The notes beneath the pieces were generated by a model. The model was given only the letters and a program-made list of their open reading frames with translations. It searched no databases and was not told the DNA's origin. A stretch of 45,060 nt of DNA from a virus, in the IMG/VR virus record IMGVR_UViG_3300010885_043982, positions 1 through 45,060 of that record; one strand, 5' to 3'. Position numbers and translations under genes: made by a program. This document shows, piece after piece, positions 8,708 to 16,976 of the stretch (its first letter is position 1; every line of letters starts with the position of its first letter).

Positions 8708-9634
8708 ATGAGAAAATATTTAATAACCGGGTCCAATGGGTTGGTTGGTTCATCTTTAAAAAAGATATTAGGAGATAACCATGTGTACCACACAAAAGAT
8801 GAGGTTGATTTAACAGATTCTAAAAAAACTTTAGATTATATAACTTACCATGTTAAGAATAATGGTGTTGATTCAATAATTAATTGTTCTGCAAAAGTTG
8901 GGGGTGTACAGGCTAATATGAAAAATAACAAAGGTTTTTTTATTGAAAACTTTATGATAAATAATAATGTGATAGAATCTTCATTTAAAAATGAAATTCC
9001 AAATTTTGTTAATCTACTATCTACTTGTATTTTCCCCGATAAAAATATAACATTCCCATTAACCCCAAATCAAATTGATAACGGGGAACCTCATTTTTCA
9101 AATCACGGATATGCATACGCAAAAAGAATTGCGGGTTACCAAACAAATGTAATTAAAAAAGTTTTAAATGCTAATTGGATATCAGTGATACCGACAAATG
9201 TTTACGGAATCAATGATAATTTTCACTTAGAAGAAGGACATATGATTCCGGGAATGATACATAGGGCATATCTATCAAAACAAAATTCAGAAAAAATGGT
9301 TGTTTGGGGGGATGGAAGTCCATTAAGACAAGTTATTCATTCCGATGATTTAGCAAAATTAATACTATGGTCATTAGATAATTGGAATAGTGATGAATCA
9401 TTCATGGCAATAAACCCTAACGAACATTCAATTTTAGAGATAGCAAATATTATTTGTAATACATTGGGAATATCAAATGATGACATTATTTTTGATTCAG
9501 AAAAACCTATGGGACAATATCGAAAACCCGCAATTTCAAACGCACCTGAAGATTTTAAATTTATCTCATTGGAAGATGGGATTAAAGAAACCATAAATTG
9601 GTTTAAAATAAACTATAATAATATAAGAAAATGA
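8708..9634 (+). CDS. fcl: GDP-L-fucose synthase / GDP-colitose synthase-type epimerase-reductase
   Basis: A short-chain dehydrogenase of the GDP-4-keto-6-deoxymannose 3,5-epimerase/4-reductase family. The NADP loop LITGSNGLVGSS opens the protein, VGGVQANMKNNKG follows, and active-site residues are in place: STC (Ser105, Cys107), Y135-x3-K139, and His178 in the GHMIPGMIHRA segment. With the dehydratase at 12110 it gives GDP-L-fucose. The homologous ColC reaction (GDP-colitose) is an equally reasonable role because a ColD-like gene is also present. The start of the next gene overlaps its stop by 4 nt. Confidence 0.88.
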   Translation: MRKYLITGSNGLVGSSLKKILGDNHVYHTKDEVDLTDSKKTLDYITYHVKNNGVDSIINCSAKVGGVQANMKNNKGFFIENFMINNNVIESSFKNEIPNFVNLLSTCIFPDKNITFPLTPNQIDNGEPHFSNHGYAYAKRIAGYQTNVIKKVLNANWISVIPTNVYGINDNFHLEEGHMIPGMIHRAYLSKQNSEKMVVWGDGSPLRQVIHSDDLAKLILWSLDNWNSDESFMAINPNEHSILEIANIICNTLGISNDDIIFDSEKPMGQYRKPAISNAPEDFKFISLEDGIKETINWFKINYNNIRK

Positions 9635-10311
9635 AAAAAATTGGATTAATTTTAATATCGACTAATAAATACAAAATTTTTGTAAGACCTTTAATTGAAT
9701 CCGCTAGAAATTTTTTATTAAAAAATCATAAAGTAACTTATTACTTATTTACAGATTCTGATGAATTTGATGATTTAGGTGATGATGTAGTTATCAATAA
9801 AATTGAGCATCATCCTTGGCCTATGATTACATTACACCGATACAAAACTTTTGTTAAACATAAGGAAATATTAAGTGAAGAGGATTATCTTTTTTATTGT
9901 GATATTGATATGAGATTTGTTGATAGTGTTGGTGATGAAATTTTAGGAGATACGGTTGCTACCATACATCCGGGATTTTTAGGTGGAAGAGGTACTCCTG
10001 AAACTAGACCACAAAGTACTGCATATATTCACCCTAATGATGAATTAGTTTATTATGCAGGAGGATTTAATGGGGGTAATTCAAGTAATTTTTTAGAAAT
10101 GTCGGAGCAGATTGACAAAAATATTGATATTGACTCAAGTAATGGAATAATTGCGATATGGCACGATGAAAGCCATTTAAATAAATTTTTCACAATAAAT
10201 AAACCAACAACAATTTTAAGTCCATCATACTGTTATCCGGAAAGTTGGGTTTTAGATTATAGTAAAAAACTTTTAGCATTAGACAAAGACCATGAAAGCA
10301 TTAGAAATTAA
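9631..10311 (+). CDS. GT6-family (histo-blood-group ABO-like) glycosyltransferase
   Basis: The order of motifs matches GT6, the family of mammalian blood-group A/B and alpha-1,3-galactosyl transferases: HHPWPMITLHRYKTF (60-74), the DxD motif YCDIDMRF (91-93), HPGF (113-116), RPQSTAYIHP, YYAGGFNGG (141-149), and WHDESHLNKFF (177-187) with the catalytic Glu180, then LSPSYCYPE. The protein is a catalytic domain only, 226 aa, with no signal anchor, as in bacterial and phage members. GT6 enzymes add alpha-1,3-linked Gal or GalNAc to Gal, often next to alpha-1,2-fucose, which fits the GT11 gene upstream. Many bacterial members have NxN here; this one keeps DxD and is probably metal-dependent. Confidence 0.92.
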   Translation: MKKIGLILISTNKYKIFVRPLIESARNFLLKNHKVTYYLFTDSDEFDDLGDDVVINKIEHHPWPMITLHRYKTFVKHKEILSEEDYLFYCDIDMRFVDSVGDEILGDTVATIHPGFLGGRGTPETRPQSTAYIHPNDELVYYAGGFNGGNSSNFLEMSEQIDKNIDIDSSNGIIAIWHDESHLNKFFTINKPTTILSPSYCYPESWVLDYSKKLLALDKDHESIRN

Positions 10312-10912
10312 TATCGGAGAAATAAAACCTCATTTACAATGGTGGGAAAATAATTTATCAATACCTGAAATACATCAAGAGTTCTCAGGATGGTTAGAAG
10401 ATTCAGACGTAAGTAGTCGAACAGAATTATTCAATATAATAGAGTCAAAAAATATTGAAAATGTATTAGAAATTGGGCCAGGAATCTTTACTGACTATAA
10501 TATGTTTTTTTCTAAAAAAGATAATATTAGTTACAAATCAATAGACATTACTAAAAAAATAGTTGATTCCGCAAAAAATTTAGGGATAAATTGTGAACAA
10601 TCCAGTATTGAGAATATAATATATCCTGATTCATCTTTTGATTTAGTTTATTGTAGACATGTAATGGAACATTTAGATTATTATCGTGAGGCAATCGAAG
10701 AAATGATTAGAGTATCTAATAAACACATTTGTATTACATTTTGGTTATTAAGTGATACTGATGAAGATATTATTAATTACAACGATGATTTAAAACTTTT
10801 TCACAACAATTACAGTAAGATTAAAATTGAAAATTTACTTATTGAAAAAAAATTATCTTTTGAGTGGGTTTTTAGTAATAACGATAAAATACTTTTTATT
10901 TCTAAAAATTAG
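10292..10912 (+). CDS. SAM-dependent methyltransferase (class I)
   Basis: The Rossmann motif I NVLEIGPGIFTDY lies near residue 56, followed by an acidic strand end (SIDITKK), and by FDLVYCRHVMEHLDYYREAI near residue 113, the usual post-motif of class I methyltransferases. These act on small molecules, sugars or macromolecules; an O-methyl sugar or glycan end cap would suit the location. The ATG overlaps the GT6 gene by 20 nt; no better start is apparent because the next methionine would cut into the N-terminal region. The substrate is unknown. Confidence 0.8.
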   Translation: MKALEINIGEIKPHLQWWENNLSIPEIHQEFSGWLEDSDVSSRTELFNIIESKNIENVLEIGPGIFTDYNMFFSKKDNISYKSIDITKKIVDSAKNLGINCEQSSIENIIYPDSSFDLVYCRHVMEHLDYYREAIEEMIRVSNKHICITFWLLSDTDEDIINYNDDLKLFHNNYSKIKIENLLIEKKLSFEWVFSNNDKILFISKN

Positions 10913-10955
10913 TAATTTAAAATTATCCACCTTTTAATAAAAATAAAATTATATT

Positions 10956-12113
10956 ATGACAGAAAAAATAACATTAGTAAAAGACACCATTGACATTAAT
11001 GATGTTAATAAGTTAATTGATTGGTTGAAAACTAACCCTAGATTAACCAAAGGAGATTTGACAATTGAATTTGAAAAAAAATGGTCTGAATGGTTAGGGA
11101 CTAAATATTCTGTGTTTGTTAACTCCGGGTCTTCAGCTAATTTAGCGGCAATTTATTCTTTAATACTTTCAGGTAAATTAAAGAATAATAAAATAGTAGT
11201 TCCTGCGGTATCATGGGTTACCACTGTTACACCAGCAATTCAATTAGGTTTAGAACCAATTATGTGTGAATGTGACATGAATAACTTAGGATTGGATATT
11301 AATCATTTAAAAGAGATTATTAAAACCGAAAATCCCGGTACCATTATATTAGTTCATGTATTGGGATTCCCAAATTACATGAATGAAATTATTGAGTTAT
11401 GTGAAGAAAATAACATCCTGTTAATTGAAGACACTTGTGAATCAATTGGTTCAGAATATGAGGGGAAAAAATTAGGAACTTTGGGTGATTTATCAACATT
11501 TTCATTTTATTTTGGTCACCACATGTCAACAATTGAAGGTGGAATGGTTTCAACTAATGATGAGGAGTTATACCATATTTTATTATCAATACGCTCACAT
11601 GGATGGGATAGAGATTTACCAAAAGAAAAACAAGAATTTCTTAGAGAAAAATATAATGTGGATTCATTTAGGTCATTATACACTTTTTATTATCCTGGGT
11701 TTAATTTAAGAGCAACCGACCTACAGGCATTTATAGGGTTAAACCAATTAGAGAAATTAACTACTATAGTTGAAAATCGATATAAAAATTATATGAGATA
11801 TAAAAATGAAATTAAAAATGATTTTTGGAATATCTCTCCTCCAGAGAACTCTTACATATCAAATTTTTCATTTCCTATAATAACTAAAAACATTAAATCT
11901 TTGACCGAAGCGTTAATTGAGAATAATATTGAATGTCGACCTTTAATTTGTGGGTCAATAAATGAACATCCTTTTTGGTACGAAAGATATGGTAAACAAG
12001 AATTACCAAATTCAAAATTGGTACATGAATTTGGTATATACATACCAAATAATCATCAAATGACCGATGATGAAATAACCAAAGTAATTAAAATTGTTAA
12101 TAATAATATATGA
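10956..12113 (+). CDS. ColD-like PLP-dependent GDP-4-keto-6-deoxymannose 3-dehydratase (DegT/DnrJ family)
   Basis: A 385-residue fold-type I PLP enzyme of the sugar aminotransferase family: VNSGSSANLAA binds the cofactor phosphate, LIEDTCESIGSEYEGKKLG carries the PLP-stacking and pyridine-nitrogen residues. At the position of the internal-aldimine lysine it reads FYFGHHMSTIEGG, so His188 replaces Lys. That Lys-to-His change is the hallmark of 3-dehydratases (ColD, and the E1 enzyme RfbH), which remove the C3 hydroxyl instead of only transaminating. With GDP-mannose dehydratase immediately downstream (4-nt overlap) the ColD role, making a GDP-3,6-dideoxy-4-keto sugar, is preferred over RfbH; no iron-sulphur cysteine cluster is evident. 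Confidence 0.8.
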   Translation: MTEKITLVKDTIDINDVNKLIDWLKTNPRLTKGDLTIEFEKKWSEWLGTKYSVFVNSGSSANLAAIYSLILSGKLKNNKIVVPAVSWVTTVTPAIQLGLEPIMCECDMNNLGLDINHLKEIIKTENPGTIILVHVLGFPNYMNEIIELCEENNILLIEDTCESIGSEYEGKKLGTLGDLSTFSFYFGHHMSTIEGGMVSTNDEELYHILLSIRSHGWDRDLPKEKQEFLREKYNVDSFRSLYTFYYPGFNLRATDLQAFIGLNQLEKLTTIVENRYKNYMRYKNEIKNDFWNISPPENSYISNFSFPIITKNIKSLTEALIENNIECRPLICGSINEHPFWYERYGKQELPNSKLVHEFGIYIPNNHQMTDDEITKVIKIVNNNI

Positions 12114-13084
12114 AAATAGCATTAATTACCGGAATAAATGGTCAAGATGGTTCATATCTTGCCGAATTTTTATTAGAAAAAGGATATGAAGTCCATGGAA
12201 CATTAAAACGAAATTCTGTCGCGGAAAATCAAACATCAAGATTAGTTGACATATATACTCAAGTTAAATTACATTACGCTGATTTGACCGACTTATCTTC
12301 ATTAAATAAAGTAATTAAAGAAGTTAATCCTGATGAAATATATAATCTTGCTGCTCAATCACATGTTAGAATATCTTTTGACCAACCATTGTACACTGCA
12401 AATGTTACGGGTATTGGTACTTTAAATGTTTTAGAGTCAGTTAAATTAATCAATCCTAAGATTAAAATATATCAAGCATCATCTTCCGAAATGTTTGGAA
12501 ACTCGATTGACTCGGATGGATATCAAAGAGAAACTACTCCAATGAATCCGGTTTCACCATACGGATGTGCCAAAGTTTTTAGTTATAACATTTGTCGTAA
12601 TTATAGAAATTCATATGGAATGTTTATTTCAAATGGGATATTATTCAACCATGAATCACCAAGAAGAGGAACTAACTTTGTAACTAATAAAGTTTGTAAA
12701 GAAGCCGTTAAAATTAAACTTGGTTTATCTAATGAGTTAAAGTTAGGTAATTTAGAGGCAACTAGAGATTGGGGTCATGCTAAAGATTATGTTAAAGTTA
12801 TGTGGGAAATATTACAGTTAGACAAACCTGATGATTTTGTATGTTCAACAGGTGTTTCACATACTGTCCAAGACCTATGTGAATATGTTTTTGGAAAATT
12901 AGAGTTAGATTGGGAACTGTATGTTCAACAAGATGAGAAGTTTTTAAGACCAGAAGAATTACACAATCTAAAAGGTGATTCCTCAAAATTAATTGAGGCA
13001 ACTGGTTGGTCCCACGATTACACTTTTGAAACAATGTTAGATGAAATGATTGAACATTGGTTAAACTTTTATAAAAAAAATTAA
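12110..13084 (+). CDS. gmd: GDP-mannose 4,6-dehydratase
   Basis: The protein starts with the family NADP loop ALITGINGQDGSYLAEFL and has GTLKRNS, NLAAQSHVRISFDQP, the active-site ASSSEMFG (residues 123-130) and SPYGCAK with Tyr151 and Lys155, then NHESPRRGTNFVT. Length (324 aa) is slightly under the usual 345-375. It converts GDP-D-mannose to GDP-4-keto-6-deoxy-D-mannose in the cytoplasm, the common precursor for GDP-fucose and GDP-colitose. Both candidate next-step enzymes are in the same cluster. No gene making GDP-mannose itself is in the window, so the substrate would come from the host or from genes to the left. Confidence 0.95.
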   Translation: MKIALITGINGQDGSYLAEFLLEKGYEVHGTLKRNSVAENQTSRLVDIYTQVKLHYADLTDLSSLNKVIKEVNPDEIYNLAAQSHVRISFDQPLYTANVTGIGTLNVLESVKLINPKIKIYQASSSEMFGNSIDSDGYQRETTPMNPVSPYGCAKVFSYNICRNYRNSYGMFISNGILFNHESPRRGTNFVTNKVCKEAVKIKLGLSNELKLGNLEATRDWGHAKDYVKVMWEILQLDKPDDFVCSTGVSHTVQDLCEYVFGKLELDWELYVQQDEKFLRPEELHNLKGDSSKLIEATGWSHDYTFETMLDEMIEHWLNFYKKN

Positions 13085-13087
13085 ATT

Positions 13088-13471
13088 ATGGTAACAATAC
13101 CTGTAAGTGTTGGGGAATTAGTAGATAAATTATCTATACTCCACGTAAAACAAATGAAAGTCGTTAATGAAGAAAAATTATCTTTTATTAATAAAGAATT
13201 TGAATTAATTTACAATATGTCATCGATATACTTTGATAACGAAGAAATTCTAAATTTATATCGTCAGTTAATTGATGTAAATTTAAAATTGTGGGAGGTT
13301 GAAGATGAATTAAGAACGATTGAAACGACAAAAAATTTTGATTCTCATTTCATTGAGCTAGCTCGTAAAGTGTATTACATTAATGACGACAGATTTTTAT
13401 TAAAAAATAAAATTAATGAATTAACTAATTCTGAGGTTAGAGAACAGAAAGATTATGTTGAATATAAATAA
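13088..13471 (+). CDS. DUF6165-like small protein of sugar clusters
   Basis: A 127-residue helical protein opening with IPVSVGELVDKLSILHVK, a pattern typical of DUF6165-type proteins found beside sugar-modification genes in bacteria and marine phages. The rest is charged and largely helical with no catalytic motif that I can recognise and no membrane segment. It sits 3 nt after the GDP-mannose dehydratase and before phoH. Its function is not known; association with glycan synthesis is by neighbourhood only. Confidence 0.65.
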   Translation: MVTIPVSVGELVDKLSILHVKQMKVVNEEKLSFINKEFELIYNMSSIYFDNEEILNLYRQLIDVNLKLWEVEDELRTIETTKNFDSHFIELARKVYYINDDRFLLKNKINELTNSEVREQKDYVEYK

Positions 13472-13489
13472 ACAATTGAAATAATTTAA

Positions 13490-14239
13490 ATGGCTACATA
13501 TAGCAAATCAAAAAACAATAGACCAACACCGACTCCGGCGTTAGAGAGTGATAAAGTTGAAAAACGAACAAAAAAACAATTAATTTGTTCATTGGTTAAA
13601 AAGAAAACTAAAGAAAAATTTTTATCGGAAAGTCAAAAAAAGTATTATGACATTCTTAATAACAATCAGATAACAATTTGTTCCGGGCCGGCAGGTGTTG
13701 GTAAAAGTTATATAGCGATGAAAGCAGCGGTTGATTTATTATTGGATGAGACAAACCACTATGAAAAAATTATTATTGTTAGACCCGCAGTCGAAGCGGA
13801 AGAAAAACTTGGGAGTTTACCCGGTGGTGTTGAGGAAAAGTTAGACCCTTATATTTTTCCATCTTATTATCTTTTAAATAAAATTATTGGTAAAGAAACA
13901 AGAGAGAAATTAAAAGAGATTGAAGCAATTGAGGTATTTGCCTTAGCCTATATGAGAGGGATGAATATAGATAATTCTATATTAATTTTTGAAGAGGCTC
14001 AAAACTCAACTCCGAGTCAAATGAAACTTCTTTTAACCAGAATTGGATTTAATTCAAAATTCTTTATCTCAGGGGATTTAGAACAATTTGATAGACATAA
14101 AGATAAAACACAAACGGGATTATGGGACGCTCTTAAGAAGTTTCAAGATTTAGAAGATGTCGGAACATTTGAATTTAATTCTGAAGATATTGTAAGAAAT
14201 CCATTAATATCTAAAATATTAAAAAGATATGAGATATGA
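13490..14239 (+). CDS. phoH: PhoH-like ATPase
   Basis: PhoH family NTPase domain: Walker A GPAGVGKS (residues 66-73), IIIVRPAVEAEEKLGSLPGG (an arrangement specific to PhoH), Walker B SILIFEEAQN (163-172), SQMKLLLTRIG, and the sensor FFISGDLEQFDR. Residues 1-45 are a basic, low-complexity tail. PhoH-type ATPases are common in T4-like and marine phages; a role in RNA or nucleotide metabolism is suspected but unproven. It overlaps the next start by 4 nt. Confidence 0.93.
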   Translation: MATYSKSKNNRPTPTPALESDKVEKRTKKQLICSLVKKKTKEKFLSESQKKYYDILNNNQITICSGPAGVGKSYIAMKAAVDLLLDETNHYEKIIIVRPAVEAEEKLGSLPGGVEEKLDPYIFPSYYLLNKIIGKETREKLKEIEAIEVFALAYMRGMNIDNSILIFEEAQNSTPSQMKLLLTRIGFNSKFFISGDLEQFDRHKDKTQTGLWDALKKFQDLEDVGTFEFNSEDIVRNPLISKILKRYEI

Positions 14240-14838
14240 GAATTGGAGTAGAATTAAATGGGGTGTTGAGAGACACCCTTAAAAAAATACAACAAGAGTA
14301 CGAAAAATGGTATATTGAAAATCCGTTTAAGGAAGAAGAAGGTGAGGAGGAGTTTGAATATCAAGTAATCTCTGATTTAACAACTTTGGATATTATGAGT
14401 CATCTTAAATTTAAAAATGAGGATGAATTATATGATTTTCTATATAAAGAACATACTATGGAAATTTTTGGACATTCAGGTTCTGTTGAAATATCAAGTA
14501 TGACTGATTTCAATGAATTTTATTTAGATATTAGAGATAATCATGATGTTTTAATTGTTTCCGATGAAATGGGTAAATCAAAACCGGCTTCGTTATTTTT
14601 TATTTCAAAATTTGGATGTTTGGTTGAAACTGTAAAATTTTATAGTGAATCAACAATAAATTCGATGTGGGACTCAATAGATGTTTTACTTACTGCGAAT
14701 CCTACACTATTATTAGAACATCCTGAGGGTAAAACAATAATAAAGTTCAATACTAATTATAACTCAGGAATTAACATCGAGCACTCAATATCAAGTATTA
14801 AAGAGCTCAAAACTAAAATAAAAGAAATTTATGATTAA
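14236..14838 (+). CDS. HAD-superfamily-like protein with degenerate active site
   Basis: The N-terminus MRIGVELNGVLRDTLKKI has the shape of HAD motif I (hhhDxDGVL), but both aspartates are replaced: Glu at the nucleophile position and Asn at the acid/base position. A motif II-like strand (VLIVSDEMGKSKPASLFF) supplies Ser and Lys, and the motif IV-like segment reads DVLLTANPTLL, where active enzymes have adjacent acids. The protein (200 aa) therefore looks like a HAD fold that has lost phosphatase chemistry, perhaps a binding protein derived from a nucleotidase. It overlaps phoH by 4 nt and the next gene by 8 nt. Confidence 0.55.
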   Translation: MRIGVELNGVLRDTLKKIQQEYEKWYIENPFKEEEGEEEFEYQVISDLTTLDIMSHLKFKNEDELYDFLYKEHTMEIFGHSGSVEISSMTDFNEFYLDIRDNHDVLIVSDEMGKSKPASLFFISKFGCLVETVKFYSESTINSMWDSIDVLLTANPTLLLEHPEGKTIIKFNTNYNSGINIEHSISSIKELKTKIKEIYD

Positions 14839-15112
14839 TGTATTAGGAGAAACTTATTATGTCGACTTAGACTTAGTTGAGGAATATATTGGAATACCTA
14901 ACAATAGTGACGAAGTATTGTCAGGGGACACATCTGAAGTAAAAATAAATATTGTAAAGTTCGACCTAGTTAAAATGATGTTAGACACGGTTTTAACAGA
15001 ACATGAAGAACTTGATGAGACATTAGGAATGAAACAATCGTCAACAACTAGTATACCATTCAGAATAGCTTTTAATAGCTTATTAAACAAAAAACTTATA
15101 AATCATTATTAA
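14831..15112 (+). CDS. Hypothetical protein
   Basis: Not recognised. It is a 93-residue acidic protein (N-terminal ETYYVDLDLVEEYIG, a helical middle part VKMMLDTVLTEHEELDETLG, and a C-terminal helix FRIAFNSLLNKKLINHY). No membrane segment and no catalytic motif. The start overlaps the HAD-like gene by 8 nt and its stop is 3 nt before the next ATG, so it is part of the same transcript. It is kept as a gene because the frame is tightly packed between two clear genes. Confidence 0.6.
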   Translation: MINVLGETYYVDLDLVEEYIGIPNNSDEVLSGDTSEVKINIVKFDLVKMMLDTVLTEHEELDETLGMKQSSTTSIPFRIAFNSLLNKKLINHY

Positions 15113-15115
15113 AAT

Positions 15116-16168
15116 ATGGAAAATTCGTTACAAGAAAAAGTAAAACAATCCATTCAAACATTAAGGGACAAACAATCAAGAATTTACCTATTAGTTCAAG
15201 ATACTAAAGGTAACGCTAGAGGTTCAGTTCGTTATATGTATCAAATGGGTAAAACATTAAAAGACAATGGGTTTAACCCAATCATACTTCACGAAAAAGA
15301 AGACTACGCCGGTGTAGTTGCGTGGTTAGATGAGTCATTCATGGAATTACCTCATAAGGCAATTGAGGGTCAAAATTTGGAGATTTCTCCTGAAGATTTT
15401 TTAGTTATACCAGAAGTGTTTGGTTATATAATGGACCAAGTTAAACAATTACCATGTGCTAAGATAGTGTTGACTCAATCTTACTCATATATGTTAGAAA
15501 CATTACAGCCCGGACAAACATGGGCTCAATTTGGGTTTATGAAATGTATTACAACCAATAACAAACAAAAAGAATATATTGAAAGAATTATGAGAAATTG
15601 TTCTTTTGATATTCTCGAACCTTATGTTAGTGAGGTATTTGAACCTAAATCAGTTCCACCTATGCCGATTATTGGTATTCACACCAAAGACCAAAGTGAC
15701 GCTGTTAATTTAATTAAAACATTCTACTTAAAATTCCCTCAATATCGTTGGTTTACTTTTAGAGATTTAAGAGGTTTGTCTGAGTTAGAATTCGCCAACT
15801 CACTTAAGGATTGTTTTGTTAGTGTTTGGATTGACAACGAGAGTGGGTTTGGAACCTTCCCATTAGAATCAATGAAATCTAATGTTCCTGTAATAGGAAA
15901 AGTTCCTAACTTACCACCAACATGGATGAATGAAGACAATGGTATTTGGGTTACGGACCAAACATTATTGTCAGATGTTATTTCAGATTTTATTCAAAAT
16001 TGGTTAGAGGATAATATTAAACCTGAAATTTATGATGAAATGAAAAAAACTTCAGAACAATTTTCAAATAAACAAAAATTCGAATCAACAGTAATTTCAT
16101 TATTTGAAGGTTACTTAAATACAAGAGCCGATGCGTTCGAACAACAAATTACAAAAACAGAAGAATAA
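15116..16168 (+). CDS. GT-B type glycosyltransferase (GT4-like)
   Basis: After a short helical N-terminus, residues 20-70 hold a GT4-like first domain (RIYLLVQDTKGNARGSVRYM, then LKDNGFNPIILHEK), and the second domain has FRDLRGLSELEFANSLKDC and FGTFPLESMKSNVPVIGKVP near residue 245, which is the donor-binding E-x7-E-like region of GT4 enzymes. Total 350 aa. Likely a cytoplasmic retaining glycosyltransferase. It is separated from the core sugar genes by phoH and two small genes, and is followed by another transferase. Confidence 0.7.
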   Translation: MENSLQEKVKQSIQTLRDKQSRIYLLVQDTKGNARGSVRYMYQMGKTLKDNGFNPIILHEKEDYAGVVAWLDESFMELPHKAIEGQNLEISPEDFLVIPEVFGYIMDQVKQLPCAKIVLTQSYSYMLETLQPGQTWAQFGFMKCITTNNKQKEYIERIMRNCSFDILEPYVSEVFEPKSVPPMPIIGIHTKDQSDAVNLIKTFYLKFPQYRWFTFRDLRGLSELEFANSLKDCFVSVWIDNESGFGTFPLESMKSNVPVIGKVPNLPPTWMNEDNGIWVTDQTLLSDVISDFIQNWLEDNIKPEIYDEMKKTSEQFSNKQKFESTVISLFEGYLNTRADAFEQQITKTEE

Positions 16169-16169
16169 T

Positions 16170-16976
16170 ATGGAAAACAAATTATCACTTTCAATTATAT
16201 TACCAATAAAATCCTCAAAAGTTAAAGATTTTGAGGAATATTTTAATAAAGCAATTGAATCTATTAAAAATCAACAAGTTGGTGTTGAAGAATTAGTAAT
16301 TGTACATACTCCGGAAGAATCATTAATTTCATATATAGATGGATATGATTTTGGAGATTTAGATGTTACTAAATTAGTTTGGGATAAAGACCCAAATTAC
16401 ATGGAACAAGTTAATTACGGTATCAAAAACTCCAAGGGTAAATGGATTTCATTATTTGAGTTTGATGACGAATATTCGTCAATATGGTTTAAAAATGTTA
16501 AAAAATATTCTGAAGTTTATCCCGAAATACAAATGTTTCTACCTATAGTTGTTGAAACAGATGATAAAGGTGTTTTTGCCGGATTTACAAATGAAGCGAC
16601 ATTCGCAGCAAATTTTTCACAAGAAATGGGGTTTTTAACAAACGACACATTACAAAATTATCAAAATTTTCAAACTGCGGGGTCCGTATTTAAAAAAGAA
16701 ATTATTGAGGATTTTGGTGGGTTTAAACCATCAATTAAATTAACCTTTACTTATGAGTTTTTATTAAGATTAACTTATAACTCAGTTTCAGTTATGACAA
16801 TCCCAAAACTTGGATACAAACATGTTAACATGAGAGAAGGTTCTGTTTTTTGGAACTATAAGTTTGGAGAGTCGGTGATGACAGAAGATGAGGTTAAATT
16901 TTGGATTCAAACGGCAAAACGAGAATACTTCTTTAATGAAGATAGAGCCATAAAATATGAAGTATCTAATGAATAA
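16170..16976 (+). CDS. GT2-like glycosyltransferase
   Basis: The ATG at 16170, one base after the previous stop, is preferred to an in-frame ATG at 16131 that would overlap the upstream gene by 38 nt. The 268-residue product starts LSLSIILPIKSSKVKDFE, continues with AIESIKNQQVGVEELVIVHT and has FEFDDEYSS at the metal-site position and a VKKYSEVYPEIQMFLPIVV strand, the general GT2 layout. The DxD is represented by FDDE. Likely a cytoplasmic sugar transferase, last of the cluster, followed with no gap by the sigma factor gene. Confidence 0.7.
   Translation: MENKLSLSIILPIKSSKVKDFEEYFNKAIESIKNQQVGVEELVIVHTPEESLISYIDGYDFGDLDVTKLVWDKDPNYMEQVNYGIKNSKGKWISLFEFDDEYSSIWFKNVKKYSEVYPEIQMFLPIVVETDDKGVFAGFTNEATFAANFSQEMGFLTNDTLQNYQNFQTAGSVFKKEIIEDFGGFKPSIKLTFTYEFLLRLTYNSVSVMTIPKLGYKHVNMREGSVFWNYKFGESVMTEDEVKFWIQTAKREYFFNEDRAIKYEVSNE

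Noticed and set aside
13088-13471. Possible sugar isomerase or transferase by context
   Set aside because: No catalytic motif; only the DUF6165-like pattern is supported.
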